Source of the DNA: an uncultured archaeon
GTDB lineage: Archaea; Altiarchaeota; Altiarchaeia; IMC4; SCGC-AAA252-I15
Length of the DNA stretch: 36,660 bases
Assembly: GCA_902384455.1 (NCBI GenBank)
Contig: CABMCB010000038.1
Location: 1-36,660 of the forward strand
Direction of reading: 5' to 3'
This document shows positions 23,692 through 29,157 of this stretch, piece after piece; position 1 is the first letter of the stretch, and each line of letters starts with the position of its first letter. The position numbers and the translations under genes are program-made. The notes under the pieces were generated by a model. The model was given only the letters and a program-made list of their open reading frames with translations. It did no database searches and had not been told where the DNA came from.

Positions 23692-23988
23692 AAAATGAAA
23701 TTTACGATGACAGTTAGCACAAAGGATTTCGCACTTTGCTATTTCCTCTTTGATGCGCTCCAATCCAAAACCTCTGGCTGCCATTATACCCAACACTTCA
23801 AACTTCTGTGAAGGGTCTTTATGGTGAAAATCCAAACAGCAGGGTGTTGACTCTCCGCACTTACACGGGTGAGTAGCCTTGTATTCTTGCACAAATACTC
23901 GGTTCCTCAACTTACGGGATTTCTTATCTGCTATTCTTGCTACTCTATTCTTTATATAATGCTTTCTGCTGTTTTCCGATTGACTCAT
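23677..23988 (-). CDS. HNH homing endonuclease ending inside the Ala-type tRNA
   Basis: 103 aa, start ATG at 23988. The basic N-terminus is followed by CKCGESTPCCLDFHHKDP and CEILCANCHRKFHF, the short HNH type. The stop TAA lies 15 bases inside the following tRNA. The ribosome site GGAGGG is the 3' arm of a perfect hairpin (23992-24005). Confidence 0.85.
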   Translation of the reverse strand: MSQSENSRKHYIKNRVARIADKKSRKLRNRVFVQEYKATHPCKCGESTPCCLDFHHKDPSQKFEVLGIMAARGFGLERIKEEIAKCEILCANCHRKFHFGRVV

Positions 23989-23991
23989 ATT

Positions 23992-24005
23992 CCCTCCAAG
24001 GAGGG
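23992..24005 (-). promoter_or_regulatory. Hairpin covering HNH ribosome binding site
   Basis: CCCTCC-TT-GGAGGG (loop opens to 4 nt), with GGAGGG placed 4 bases before the ATG. Folding would hide the Shine-Dalgarno. Confidence 0.6.
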
Positions 24006-24067
24006 CTATTAAGTAAAACGGGAGTGTGGTCCACCACTCGGTTTATGTCCGAGAACTCAAAATCTTT

Positions 24068-24161
24068 GAAGTCATTCACACGTTACCTTTCACGCTACGT
24101 GTGCTTGCCAGATGTCGGATGCGAAGGTGAAAGTGTTCGCGCTTCCGTGAATGGTGACTTC
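24068..24161 (-). ncRNA. 94-nt structured spacer RNA candidate
   Basis: GAAGTC with GACTTC and ATTCAC with GTGAAT form a 12-bp closing stem with one 3-nt bulge. Inside, CTTTCAC pairs with GTGAAAG. No tRNA or reading frame. The stretch 24006-24067 just before it holds a CTCGG...CCGAG hairpin and no gene. Confidence 0.5.
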
Positions 24162-24166
24162 AAACT

Positions 24167-24241
24167 TGGTAGCCAATCAGGGACTCGAACCCGTGATTTC
24201 ACGTTAATCAGACGTGCGTCCTGCCATTGGACGAATCGGCT
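24167..24241 (-). tRNA. tRNA-Ile (GAU)
   Basis: 75 nt, acceptor AGCCGAT with ATTGGCT, anticodon arm CACGT-CTGATTA-ACGTG, T arm CGGG-TTCGAGT-CCCTG region with one weak pair, CCA encoded. Confidence 0.88.
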
Positions 24242-24302
24242 CTTGATAACACCGGAGTCCGCTTTACGAAAGCGGCATCATAACCACTAATTCAACAAGG
24301 CT
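24242..24302 (-). pseudogene. Truncated tRNA-Thr (CGU)-like gene
   Basis: Acceptor and D arm are followed by the anticodon arm CCGCT-TTCGTAA-AGCGG. After that the T arm is lost and the sequence runs into tRNA-Ile. A third CGU-type copy, clearly incomplete. Confidence 0.6.
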
Positions 24303-24308
24303 TAAAAC

Positions 24309-24382
24309 TGGAGCGGCGTCACGGACTCGAACCGAGACGAAGAGTTTGGAAAACTCCAATGCTACCATTACATCAACACCGC
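24309..24382 (-). tRNA. tRNA-Gly (UCC)
   Basis: 74 nt, acceptor GCGGTGT with ACGCCGC, anticodon arm GGAGT-TTTCCAA-ACTCT, discriminator T, CCA encoded. Confidence 0.87.
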
Positions 24383-24389
24383 TCAAAAT

Positions 24390-24462
24390 TGGTTCAGGAG
24401 GTGCGAGTTGAGCGCACGGAGGTCGGCTTATGAGACCGACTTGAATACCCATTCTCCCCTGA
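24390..24462 (-). tRNA. tRNA-Met-type (CAU), overlapped by an HNH gene
   Basis: 73 nt, acceptor TCAGGGG with CTCCTGA, anticodon loop CTCATAA, T arm GTGCG-CTCAACT-CGCAC, CCA encoded. It could be elongator Met or a lysidine-modified Ile. The HNH frame 24428-24934 stops at the TAA of the anticodon loop. Confidence 0.82.
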
Positions 24463-24934
24463 ATTGAAACTCAATAATTCGATGACAGTTCGAACAAAGC
24501 AAATCACACTTCGCTATCTCCTCCAAGAGACGCTCCCTTCCGAATCGAAAAGAGCCTTGTCCGATGTTGAATGTTTTCTCTTTTCTATCTCGATGATGCC
24601 AATCAAGAGCGAACGGCGGATAAACAATTCCACATCTCTTGCACGGCTTGCCCTCCTTAAAAGAGTTAAGCCACTGCCTGCGTCGTGCGACGCAAGCCTT
24701 CATGTGTGAAAATGCGATGTTATCCAAATCCCAAAACAGTTCAGCCGAGATACCTTCCCACGGCTTAATATGCTCAACACTGAGTTCTTCTACGGTTTCA
24801 ATTTCTAATCCGCATCGAACACAGATGTTTTCTTTATGTTTCTTTAATTGCTGAAACAACAATATCTTTCGTAATCTGTGTGACGCCGTGCCGATAGGCA
24901 TTCCTAACGTCTCTATGCCTTTTCTATTTGACAT
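24428..24934 (-). CDS. Double HNH homing endonuclease ending inside tRNA-Met
   Basis: 168 aa, start ATG at 24934 after AAGGAGCAAAGG. The N-terminal half is the LGMPIGTASHRLRKILLF type with CVRCGLEIE, LSVEHIKPWE, LFWDLDNIAFSH. The C-terminal half is a different HNH type, CKRCGIVYPPFALDWHH and CDLLCSNCHRIIEF, like the proteins at 19077 and 23677. It appears to be a fusion of two families. The last 12 codons come from the tRNA. Confidence 0.87.
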   Translation of the reverse strand: MSNRKGIETLGMPIGTASHRLRKILLFQQLKKHKENICVRCGLEIETVEELSVEHIKPWEGISAELFWDLDNIAFSHMKACVARRRQWLNSFKEGKPCKRCGIVYPPFALDWHHRDRKEKTFNIGQGSFRFGRERLLEEIAKCDLLCSNCHRIIEFQFRGEWVFKSVS

Positions 24935-24971
24935 ACCCTTTGCTCCTTGAGCGTTGAGTAAGATTTAAACT

Positions 24972-25047
24972 TGGTACCCCGTAAGTGAATCGAACACTTC
25001 CTGTCTGGGTGTAGGCCAGATGCATACGACCAGTTTGCTAACAGGGT
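24972..25047 (-). tRNA. tRNA-Val (UAC), C at position 33
   Basis: 76 nt, acceptor ACCCTGT with ACGGGGT, anticodon arm TCTGG-CCTACAC-CCAGA with C in place of the usual T33, normal T arm, CCA encoded. Confidence 0.82.
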
Positions 25048-25056
25048 ACAGAAAAT

Positions 25057-25131
25057 TGGTGGGCCGCCAGAGGCTCGAACTCTGACTAAAGGCTTAAAAG
25101 GCCCCGCTGCTGCCACTCGCATTCGCAGCCC
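25057..25131 (-). tRNA. tRNA-Lys (UUU)
   Basis: 75 nt, acceptor GGGCTGC with GCGGCCC, anticodon loop CTTTTAA, T arm CAGAG-TTCGAGC-CTCTG, CCA encoded. Confidence 0.86.
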
Positions 25132-25140
25132 ACATAAAAT

Positions 25141-25216
25141 TGGTCGTCCGCCTCGGGCTCGAACCGAGACCTTGTCCGTTAAGAGCGGAAAATTCTGCCT
25201 CTCGAAATCGCAGACG
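25141..25216 (-). tRNA. tRNA-Lys (CUU)
   Basis: 76 nt, acceptor CGTCTGC with GCGGACG, anticodon loop CTCTTAA, T arm TCTCGG-TTCGAGC region, CCA encoded. Confidence 0.83.
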
Positions 25217-25649
25217 ACATAAAATTTGCTTCGACTATAGCCCGGGTTTTGTCATACGCCTTGCGACGCGAGACAGTCATTCCTCTAAGCCCCCACCCGA
25301 CCTTCGACGTCTTCGACTTGACTCAGGTCCTACTTGGGGTTGCATCCATGTGGAGTTCGCTGACTCGAATGACGCAATCTACGTAAATGTTTACGCGAAT
25401 TGCGTATCAGCCCTTACCCGAACGGTTACCCGCCCCGCAACTTCCACGGCATGTTGTCGATGATGGCCGGAACTTCCTCCCTGCTCACGGCACAGGTTGA
25501 ACTCTTCCTCTCGGGGAGTCAACATACTCCGTGAACACAGCGACTGTCCGTCGAACCAAAATACGAAGAAGGCTTTCGTTGCCTTCATAAAACGCTAGGG
25601 ATTCTCGTTATGGCCTAGTCCGGTTCAGTTGGATGAACCGACAAGAACT
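25217..25649 (-). ncRNA. 433-nt hairpin-rich non-coding segment, large structured RNA candidate
   Basis: No convincing reading frame. On the minus strand from 5' to 3' there are CGGTTCA...TGAACCG, CTAGG...CCTAG, GAAGGC-AACGAAA-GCCTTC, TCACGG...CCGTGA enclosing GGAGT...ACTCC, then ATACGCAAT...ATTGCGTCAT with inner CGTAA-ACAT-TTACG, and TGTC...GACA. It is flanked tightly by tRNA-Cys and tRNA-Lys. Its size and place recall the large ornate RNAs (GOLLD, ROOL) found beside phage tRNAs, but I cannot match it to either. Confidence 0.5.
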
Positions 25650-25723
25650 TGGAGCACGCGGCTGGAATCGAACCAGCGATGACTGTTTTGCAGACAGTTA
25701 GCTTTCCACTTGCCTACACGCGC
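25650..25723 (-). tRNA. tRNA-Cys (GCA)
   Basis: 74 nt, acceptor GCGCGTG with CGCGTGC, anticodon arm ACTGT-CTGCAAA-ACAGT, T arm GCTGG-TTCGATT-CCAGC, CCA encoded. Confidence 0.9.
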
Positions 25724-25728
25724 AAACT

Positions 25729-25816
25729 TGGTGCGTCACCCCGGATTCGAACCGGGACGGGTTTTACCCCAGCCGGGTTTGAGCCGACCGCGTCTGCCAG
25801 TTCCAGCCAGCAACGC
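25729..25816 (-). tRNA. tRNA-Leu (CAA)
   Basis: 88 nt class II, acceptor GCGTTGC with GTGACGC, anticodon loop CTCAAAC, variable arm GGGGTAAAACCC, CCA encoded. Confidence 0.88.
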
Positions 25817-25824
25817 ACGAAACT

Positions 25825-25899
25825 TGGAACACCTCGTCGGACTCGAACCGACATGACGAGCTTAGGAAGCTCGCGTCCTCTCCATTGAACGAGAGGTGT
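25825..25899 (-). tRNA. tRNA-Arg (CCU)
   Basis: 75 nt, perfect acceptor ACACCTC with GAGGTGT, anticodon arm CGAGC-TTCCTAA-GCTCG, CCA encoded. First of four Arg genes; three are adjacent. Confidence 0.9.
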
Positions 25900-25903
25900 A
25901 AAT

Positions 25904-25978
25904 TGGGGCACCCACTCGGACTCGAACCGAGATTGACGCGTTCGAAGCGCGTTGTCCTGTCCATTGAACGACAGGTGC
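25904..25978 (-). tRNA. tRNA-Arg (UCG)
   Basis: 75 nt, acceptor GCACCTG with TGGGTGC, discriminator C, anticodon arm ACGCG-CTTCGAA-CGCGT, CCA encoded. Confidence 0.9.
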
Positions 25979-25983
25979 AAAAC

Positions 25984-26058
25984 TGGTGTTCCATGTGGGA
26001 GTCGAACCCACATCCGAGGTTTCGTAGACCTCTATCCTATCCATTGAACGAACGGAAC
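25984..26058 (-). tRNA. tRNA-Arg (ACG)
   Basis: 75 nt, acceptor GTTCCGT with ATGGAAC, anticodon arm GAGGT-CTACGAA-ACCTC, CCA encoded. A34 would need deamination to inosine by the host enzyme. Confidence 0.9.
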
Positions 26059-26059
26059 A

Positions 26060-26234
26060 CTAAAACCATCGACGCGCTCTTCGTGTTGCTGTTTCGCGCC
26101 GAACGACCCTCAAATGCAGCTCCAAAGAGGAGAGTCGTAAACTTGGATTCGTCTCAGGTTCGCTGGTTCAACGTGTTGGCCGCTAAGCCGAATACCCTGA
26201 TTCACGTTCCTACTTTCCAGCGGGAACGGACGAA
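26060..26234 (-). ncRNA. Two structured spacer RNA candidates
   Basis: An 87-nt unit at 26148-26234 is closed by TTCGTC with GACGAA and holds CGTTCC...GGGAACG. The preceding stretch, about 26068-26136, has CGAC...GTCG and CTCT...AGAG. No reading frame or tRNA is visible. Confidence 0.4.
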
Positions 26235-26237
26235 GAT

Positions 26238-26312
26238 TGGAGGCCCCAGAGGGAATCGAACCCTCATTCTGCGCTTAGAAGGCGCGTGTCCTGTCCATTG
26301 AACGACAGAGCC
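26238..26312 (-). tRNA. tRNA-Arg (UCU)
   Basis: 75 nt, acceptor GGCTCTG with TGGGGCC, anticodon loop CTTCTAA, T arm GAGGG-TTCGATT-CCCTC, CCA encoded. Confidence 0.88.
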
Positions 26313-26317
26313 AAGCT

Positions 26318-26404
26318 TGGTGCCCCGCGAGAGACTCGAACTCCCACGACCTTCCGGCCACCTGTTTCTAAGACAGGCATGTCTGCCAATTCCATCAGCA
26401 GGGC
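26318..26404 (-). tRNA. tRNA-Leu (UAG)
   Basis: 87 nt class II, acceptor GCCCTGC with GCGGGGC, anticodon arm CCTGT-CTTAGAA-ACAGG, variable arm GGCCGGAAGGTC, CCA encoded. Confidence 0.9.
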
Positions 26405-26412
26405 AAATAAAA

Positions 26413-26652
26413 TTATCTAATCGCGTGCCAAGCACGCTTAATATTTTTCACGGTCAATTCGAGTTTATAGTTTTCAAGATATTCCCGAACCCGCCGCCCA
26501 TTTGCTGTACTCGGGCGGTAGCATGGATTCAAAGCCATAAACTCTTCCGCTATTTTTATTCCTTCTCTAAACTCGGTGCCCTGTAAAAGACTCGAACTCC
26601 CCGCGTCTTCCGGCAATCTATTTCTAGAACTGGCGTTTGAGTTCAAAGTCAT
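26413..26652 (-). CDS. Small ORF, N-terminal part built on tRNA-Leu debris
   Basis: Up to 79 aa from ATG 26652. The first 30 codons are read from a decayed tRNA-Leu copy, so the real start may be the internal ATG before ALNPCYRPST. The C-terminal part FMALNPCYRPSTANGRRVREYL and LTVKNIKRAW resembles a short motif seen in uncharacterised phage proteins. It could be a gene remnant. The stop is 8 bases before tRNA-Leu (UAG). Confidence 0.4.
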   Translation of the reverse strand: MTLNSNASSRNRLPEDAGSSSLLQGTEFREGIKIAEEFMALNPCYRPSTANGRRVREYLENYKLELTVKNIKRAWHAIR

Positions 26653-26706
26653 AACCTCTTTCGGACGACGATTCTAAGGCAGTAGCGTATGCATTCTGCC
26701 GCTCGG
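26572..26706 (-). pseudogene. Decayed tRNA-Leu (UAG)-like copies
   Basis: One 3' part has variable arm TTGCCGGAAGACG, T loop AGTTCGAGTCT and GGGCACC, like the intact tRNA-Leu (UAG). One 5' part starts CCCGAGCGGCAGAATGC with loop CTTAGAA. Neither forms a full acceptor or anticodon stem. Confidence 0.5.
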
Positions 26707-26717
26707 GAATTTAAACT

Positions 26718-26803
26718 TGGTGCGCTAGGTCGGAGTCGAACCGACAATCACTTCCGGGCCGGGGGTTTTAAGTCCCCTGCGTATGCCATTCCGCCACACG
26801 CGC
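26718..26803 (-). tRNA. tRNA-Leu (UAA)
   Basis: 86 nt class II, starts GCGCGTG, D arm TGGCGGAATGGCA, anticodon loop ACTTAAAA region in GGGGACTTAAAACCCCC, T arm GTCGG-TTCGACT-CCGAC, CCA encoded. Two acceptor mismatches. Confidence 0.83.
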
Positions 26804-26815
26804 ACTGAATAACTT

Positions 26816-26845
26816 GACCGCCGTGCTACCGCTACACCACCGCTC
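26816..26845 (-). pseudogene. tRNA-Gly-like 5' half
   Basis: AGCGGTGGTGTAGCGGTAGC matches the acceptor and D arm of the Gly tRNAs here and stops in the anticodon stem. Confidence 0.5.
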
Positions 26846-26887
26846 GTCGCATCCTTGCCGTATACACGGCTGACTCAAGAATGCACT

Positions 26888-26935
26888 ATAGAGCAACTGG
26901 GATTCGAACCCAGACTTGCAGTCCTACCTGCCCGC
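26888..26935 (-). pseudogene. tRNA 3' half (Cys-like) directly after an HNH gene
   Basis: An intact T arm CTGGG-TTCGAAT-CCCAG, acceptor 3' strand TTGCTCT and a possible loop CTGCAAG (GCA) are present. The 5' strand AGAGCAA is absent and CCA is not encoded. The HNH gene 26943-27299 lies where the 5' half should be. Confidence 0.5.
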
Positions 26936-26942
26936 CGATGTT

Positions 26943-27299
26943 TCATGCGGGACTTAATCTTTCTTCTTCCTCTCTGTGGCAATTAGCACACAAGAGAATG
27001 CACTTCTTAGCTTCAAACCAAAAGGCTTCCCAGTTATAAAATCTAAAGTCGTGGACATCTCGAATTTTATTTTCTGGCTCTGTGTGATGAAATTCCAGAG
27101 CACCTAAACATCTCGAATATCCACATCGGGAGCATTTCCCGCCCAACAACTTCACTGCCTTTTTCTTCTGTTCTCTGGCTCTGTTTTTAACGTAAAGTTT
27201 CAAACAGCCCTTACACAGAGTCATCAGTTTAGAGCCGCGAGACGACTTATAAAAATCTTCTTCCAGCTTCTCTAAATCACATTTAATACACTTTCTCAT
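26943..27299 (-). CDS. HNH homing endonuclease in tRNA array
   Basis: 118 aa. The N-terminal zinc ribbon CIKCDLEKLEEDFYKS and CKGC is followed by an HNH domain CSRCGYSRCLGALEFHH and CILLCANCHREEEE. The ATG at 27299 follows AGGGAGAGTGAA, whose ribosome site lies in a CACTCT...AGAGTG hairpin. It ends beside a tRNA 3' half. Confidence 0.86.
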   Translation of the reverse strand: MRKCIKCDLEKLEEDFYKSSRGSKLMTLCKGCLKLYVKNRAREQKKKAVKLLGGKCSRCGYSRCLGALEFHHTEPENKIRDVHDFRFYNWEAFWFEAKKCILLCANCHREEEERLSPA

Positions 27300-27301
27300 T
27301 T

Positions 27302-27348
27302 CACTCTCCCTAAAGAGTGGGAAGGGGTGTTAGGGCACCCCTTTCCTT
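27302..27348 (-). promoter_or_regulatory. Hairpins over HNH leader
   Basis: CACTCT-TTAGGG-AGAGTG includes the Shine-Dalgarno. Upstream, GGAAAGGGGTG pairs with CACCCCTTCC. Confidence 0.55.
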
Positions 27349-27349
27349 G

Positions 27350-27628
27350 TAGCTACAATTTCCGGGCGGTATTTATCAACGCGCCCCGCCGTGGCGCTTA
27401 GAGCGTCTTAAAGACGCCGAGACGGCTTAGCCCTTACCAGCATGCGAGCCCGAAGTACGGGAGCTACCCGACGACGTTTGCGTCTCTGTTGCAACATCTT
27501 TGCTAAGAGCCAACCAACTTCAAGAACTTCTCAAGGCCCAGCTTCTCAAACAATACCTTCGCTGTTAGGACGACCCGCCAGGTCCTTTGTGGAGAACACC
27601 CGAACGGCTCCACGAACTTATACTTAAA
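27350..27628 (-). ncRNA. About 280-nt hairpin-rich non-coding segment
   Basis: No convincing reading frame. It contains TTGTAGCTACAA, GCGTCTTTAAGACGC, AGGACC...GGTCCT and GTGGAG...CTCCAC stems. It lies between an HNH gene and tRNA-Pro. It could be a second structured RNA or decayed sequence. Confidence 0.35.
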
Positions 27629-27631
27629 AAC

Positions 27632-27710
27632 TGGTCGGAGAACTCGGATTCGAACCGAGGTGCTTCCGCTTCCAAAGCGGACGAGATAAGCCAAACTCCT
27701 CTACTCTCCG
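27632..27710 (-). tRNA. tRNA-Pro (UGG)
   Basis: 79 nt, acceptor CGGAGAG with TTCTCCG, anticodon arm TCCGC-TTTGGAA-GCGGA, CCA encoded. Confidence 0.9.
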
Positions 27711-27719
27711 AAGCAAACT

Positions 27720-27793
27720 TGGCTCACCCTGCTGGAATCGAACCAACATCATCCGGTTAACAGCCGGACGCTCTACCACTGAGCTAAAGGCGA
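27720..27793 (-). tRNA. tRNA-Asn (GUU), copy 1
   Basis: 74 nt, acceptor TCGCCTT with AGGGTGA, anticodon arm TCCGG-CTGTTAA-CCGGA, discriminator G, CCA encoded. Confidence 0.9.
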
Positions 27794-27802
27794 ACTGAAA
27801 AT

Positions 27803-27877
27803 TGGCTCCATCCCCACGATTCGAACGTGGACCTTACCGAGTAACAGTCGGGCGTCATACCGTTAGACCAGAATGGA
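27803..27877 (-). tRNA. tRNA-Asn (GUU), copy 2
   Basis: 75 nt, acceptor TCCATTC with GGATGGA, anticodon loop CTGTTAC, discriminator G, CCA encoded. The body differs from copy 1, so it is not a recent duplicate. An HNH gene ends 7 bases upstream. Confidence 0.83.
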
Positions 27878-27884
27878 ACTGAAC

Positions 27885-28262
27885 TCAATGACCTGTGCGC
27901 TCATATTTTTCTCTTCGCTTATCAGCGGTGTATGCGTCTCGCATGTACTGAGCGGTTCGGTCTCTTCTAATCGTGACTGCTTGTTCAGGTGTGTACTTCC
28001 TAAACTGGCGGTCTGGCCTATTGCAGTTGAGGTGCGAGAACGCTATATTCTCGATGTCCCAAAACAATTCAGCCGAAATTCCTTCCCAAGGCTTTTTGTG
28101 TTCTATACTTAAATCTTCAACAGCCTCAATAATTCCTTGACACTTGAAGCAAGTGTTCTCATTTAACTTCTTCAATAAATGGAACAAAACAATCTTTCTT
28201 AATCTATTCGACGCCGTGCCGTGAGGCATACCAAGCGTAGCAGATTTCTTCTCATTACTCAT
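27885..28262 (-). CDS. HNH homing endonuclease just upstream of tRNA-Asn
   Basis: 125 aa, start ATG at 28262 after GGGAGATTT. Same family as 20418 and 22924: LGMPHGTASNRLRKIVLF, CFKCQGIIE, LSIEHKKPWE, LFWDIENIAFSHLNCN. A basic C-terminus replaces the second zinc module. Unlike its relatives it stops just before, not inside, the tRNA. Confidence 0.87.
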   Translation of the reverse strand: MSNEKKSATLGMPHGTASNRLRKIVLFHLLKKLNENTCFKCQGIIEAVEDLSIEHKKPWEGISAELFWDIENIAFSHLNCNRPDRQFRKYTPEQAVTIRRDRTAQYMRDAYTADKRREKYERTGH

Positions 28263-28301
28263 AAATCTCCCGACCCAGCGGGTCTTTGATTTATTTCAAA
28301 T

Positions 28302-28380
28302 TGGTCGAGGAAGCTGGATTTGAACCAGCGGTCTCTTCTTTCCGAAAGAAGCGGGGACAACCAAGCTCCCCTACTCCTCG
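28302..28380 (-). tRNA. tRNA-Pro (CGG)
   Basis: 79 nt, acceptor CGAGGAG with TTCCTCG, anticodon arm CTTCT-TTCGGAA-AGAAG, T arm GCTGG-TTCAAAT-CCAGC, CCA encoded. Confidence 0.9.
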
Positions 28381-28389
28381 ACTGAAAAA

Positions 28390-28467
28390 TGGCGGAATGG
28401 GCGGGATTCGAACCCACGGTGGTCTCCCGTGACAGGGGAGTGCGATTGGCCTCTACGCGACCACTCC
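28390..28467 (-). tRNA. tRNA-Asp (GUC)
   Basis: 78 nt, acceptor GGAGTGG with CCATTCC, anticodon arm CTCCC-CTGTCAC-GGGAG, discriminator G, CCA encoded. Confidence 0.88.
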
Positions 28468-28494
28468 GTAAAACTCTTAAACTCTACTGAAACC

Positions 28495-28523
28495 AGTGTA
28501 CCAAAACTTCTAATCTTTGTCAA
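28495..28523 (-). promoter_or_regulatory. Sigma-70 promoter upstream of tRNA-Asp
   Basis: TTGACA, exactly 17 bp, TACACT, then GGTTTCAGT. The same -10 and downstream word occur at the plus-strand promoter 35418-35446. It would drive the tRNA array from tRNA-Asp onwards. Confidence 0.8.
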
Positions 28524-28554
28524 GCACTATTTCAAACTTTCTTTCACGACTTTT

Positions 28555-28630
28555 TGGGGTAAGTGTCGGGACTCGAACCCGAACCCAGAGATTCACAGTC
28601 TCTGATGCTAGCCTTTACAACACAGATACC
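28555..28630 (-). tRNA. tRNA-His (GUG)
   Basis: 76 nt including encoded G-1 opposite C73. Anticodon arm AGAGA-CTGTGAA-TCTCT, T arm TCGGG-TTCGAGT-CCCGA, two acceptor mismatches, CCA encoded. First gene of the array. Confidence 0.85.
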
Positions 28631-28645
28631 ATCGTGAACGAAACC

Positions 28646-28674
28646 AGAGTAACACGCTTGGTCTGCGATGTCAA
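28646..28674 (-). promoter_or_regulatory. Sigma-70 promoter at head of tRNA array
   Basis: TTGACA, 17 bp, TACTCT, then GGTTTCG, 16 bases before tRNA-His. Same family as 28495-28523. Confidence 0.8.
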
Positions 28675-28716
28675 GAGAAAAGAGGCGGCTGGGGGTTGGA
28701 CCCGCCGCCCCTGATT

Positions 28717-28911
28717 TTACAAAAGAGATTTGAGACGGGCGACGACGGCCAAGACCTTGGACTTGTCCTCGTTCACCAGCGTTAGTGCTTCCTGCTCAAT
28801 CTTCCTCACTTCCGCCTTGACCTTCGACAGCGCCAAGTTGGATGGATGCTTCACACGCCCTGCGCCGAAGCCCAGAGCAAAGACTGCGAGAACTAAAATG
28901 ACGGTAAACAT
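28717..28911 (-). CDS. Small membrane-anchored protein
   Basis: 64 aa, start ATG at 28911 after AAGGAAAACA. An N-terminal membrane segment (FTVILVLAVFALGFGAG) is followed by a charged helix of alternating Lys, Glu and Val, likely a coiled coil. It could be a spanin-like or lysis accessory protein; no proof. Confidence 0.6.
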   Translation of the reverse strand: MFTVILVLAVFALGFGAGRVKHPSNLALSKVKAEVRKIEQEALTLVNEDKSKVLAVVARLKSLL

Positions 28912-28920
28912 TGTTTTCCT

Positions 28921-29157
28921 TTAATTGTTTGGGCCGAATGACTTGTGGTCTTCGACGTGCGAATTGATTGGGTAGCGGTTTTCTCCGACCTGCTGCTTTG
29001 CACAACGAACCGCCGCGCCCTTCTCGGCCTCGGCTACCTTAACGGCTTCCGACGGGGGAAGAGATTCACGACACTCCGGCTGGGTCTTAATGACTCCGCT
29101 CGCAGCATCGCCTGCTTTCTCGTGATACACCTTGTATGACTCGCTACTCTTGTTCAT
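28921..29157 (-). CDS. Small hydrophilic protein, 78 aa
   Basis: The ATG at 29157 lies inside the end of the 64-aa upstream gene. Highly charged with two Cys (PECRESLPP, VRCAKQQ). No family recognised. Confidence 0.5.
   Translation of the reverse strand: MNKSSESYKVYHEKAGDAASGVIKTQPECRESLPPSEAVKVAEAEKGAAVRCAKQQVGENRYPINSHVEDHKSFGPNN

Noticed and set aside
25391..25588. Minus-strand 65-aa frame in the structured segment
   Set aside because: Arg/Cys/His-rich low-quality sequence, no ribosome site; hairpins explain the stretch better.
25640..26650. Frames of 60-138 aa across the tRNA genes on both strands
   Set aside because: They translate tRNA sequence; tRNA folds explain the region.
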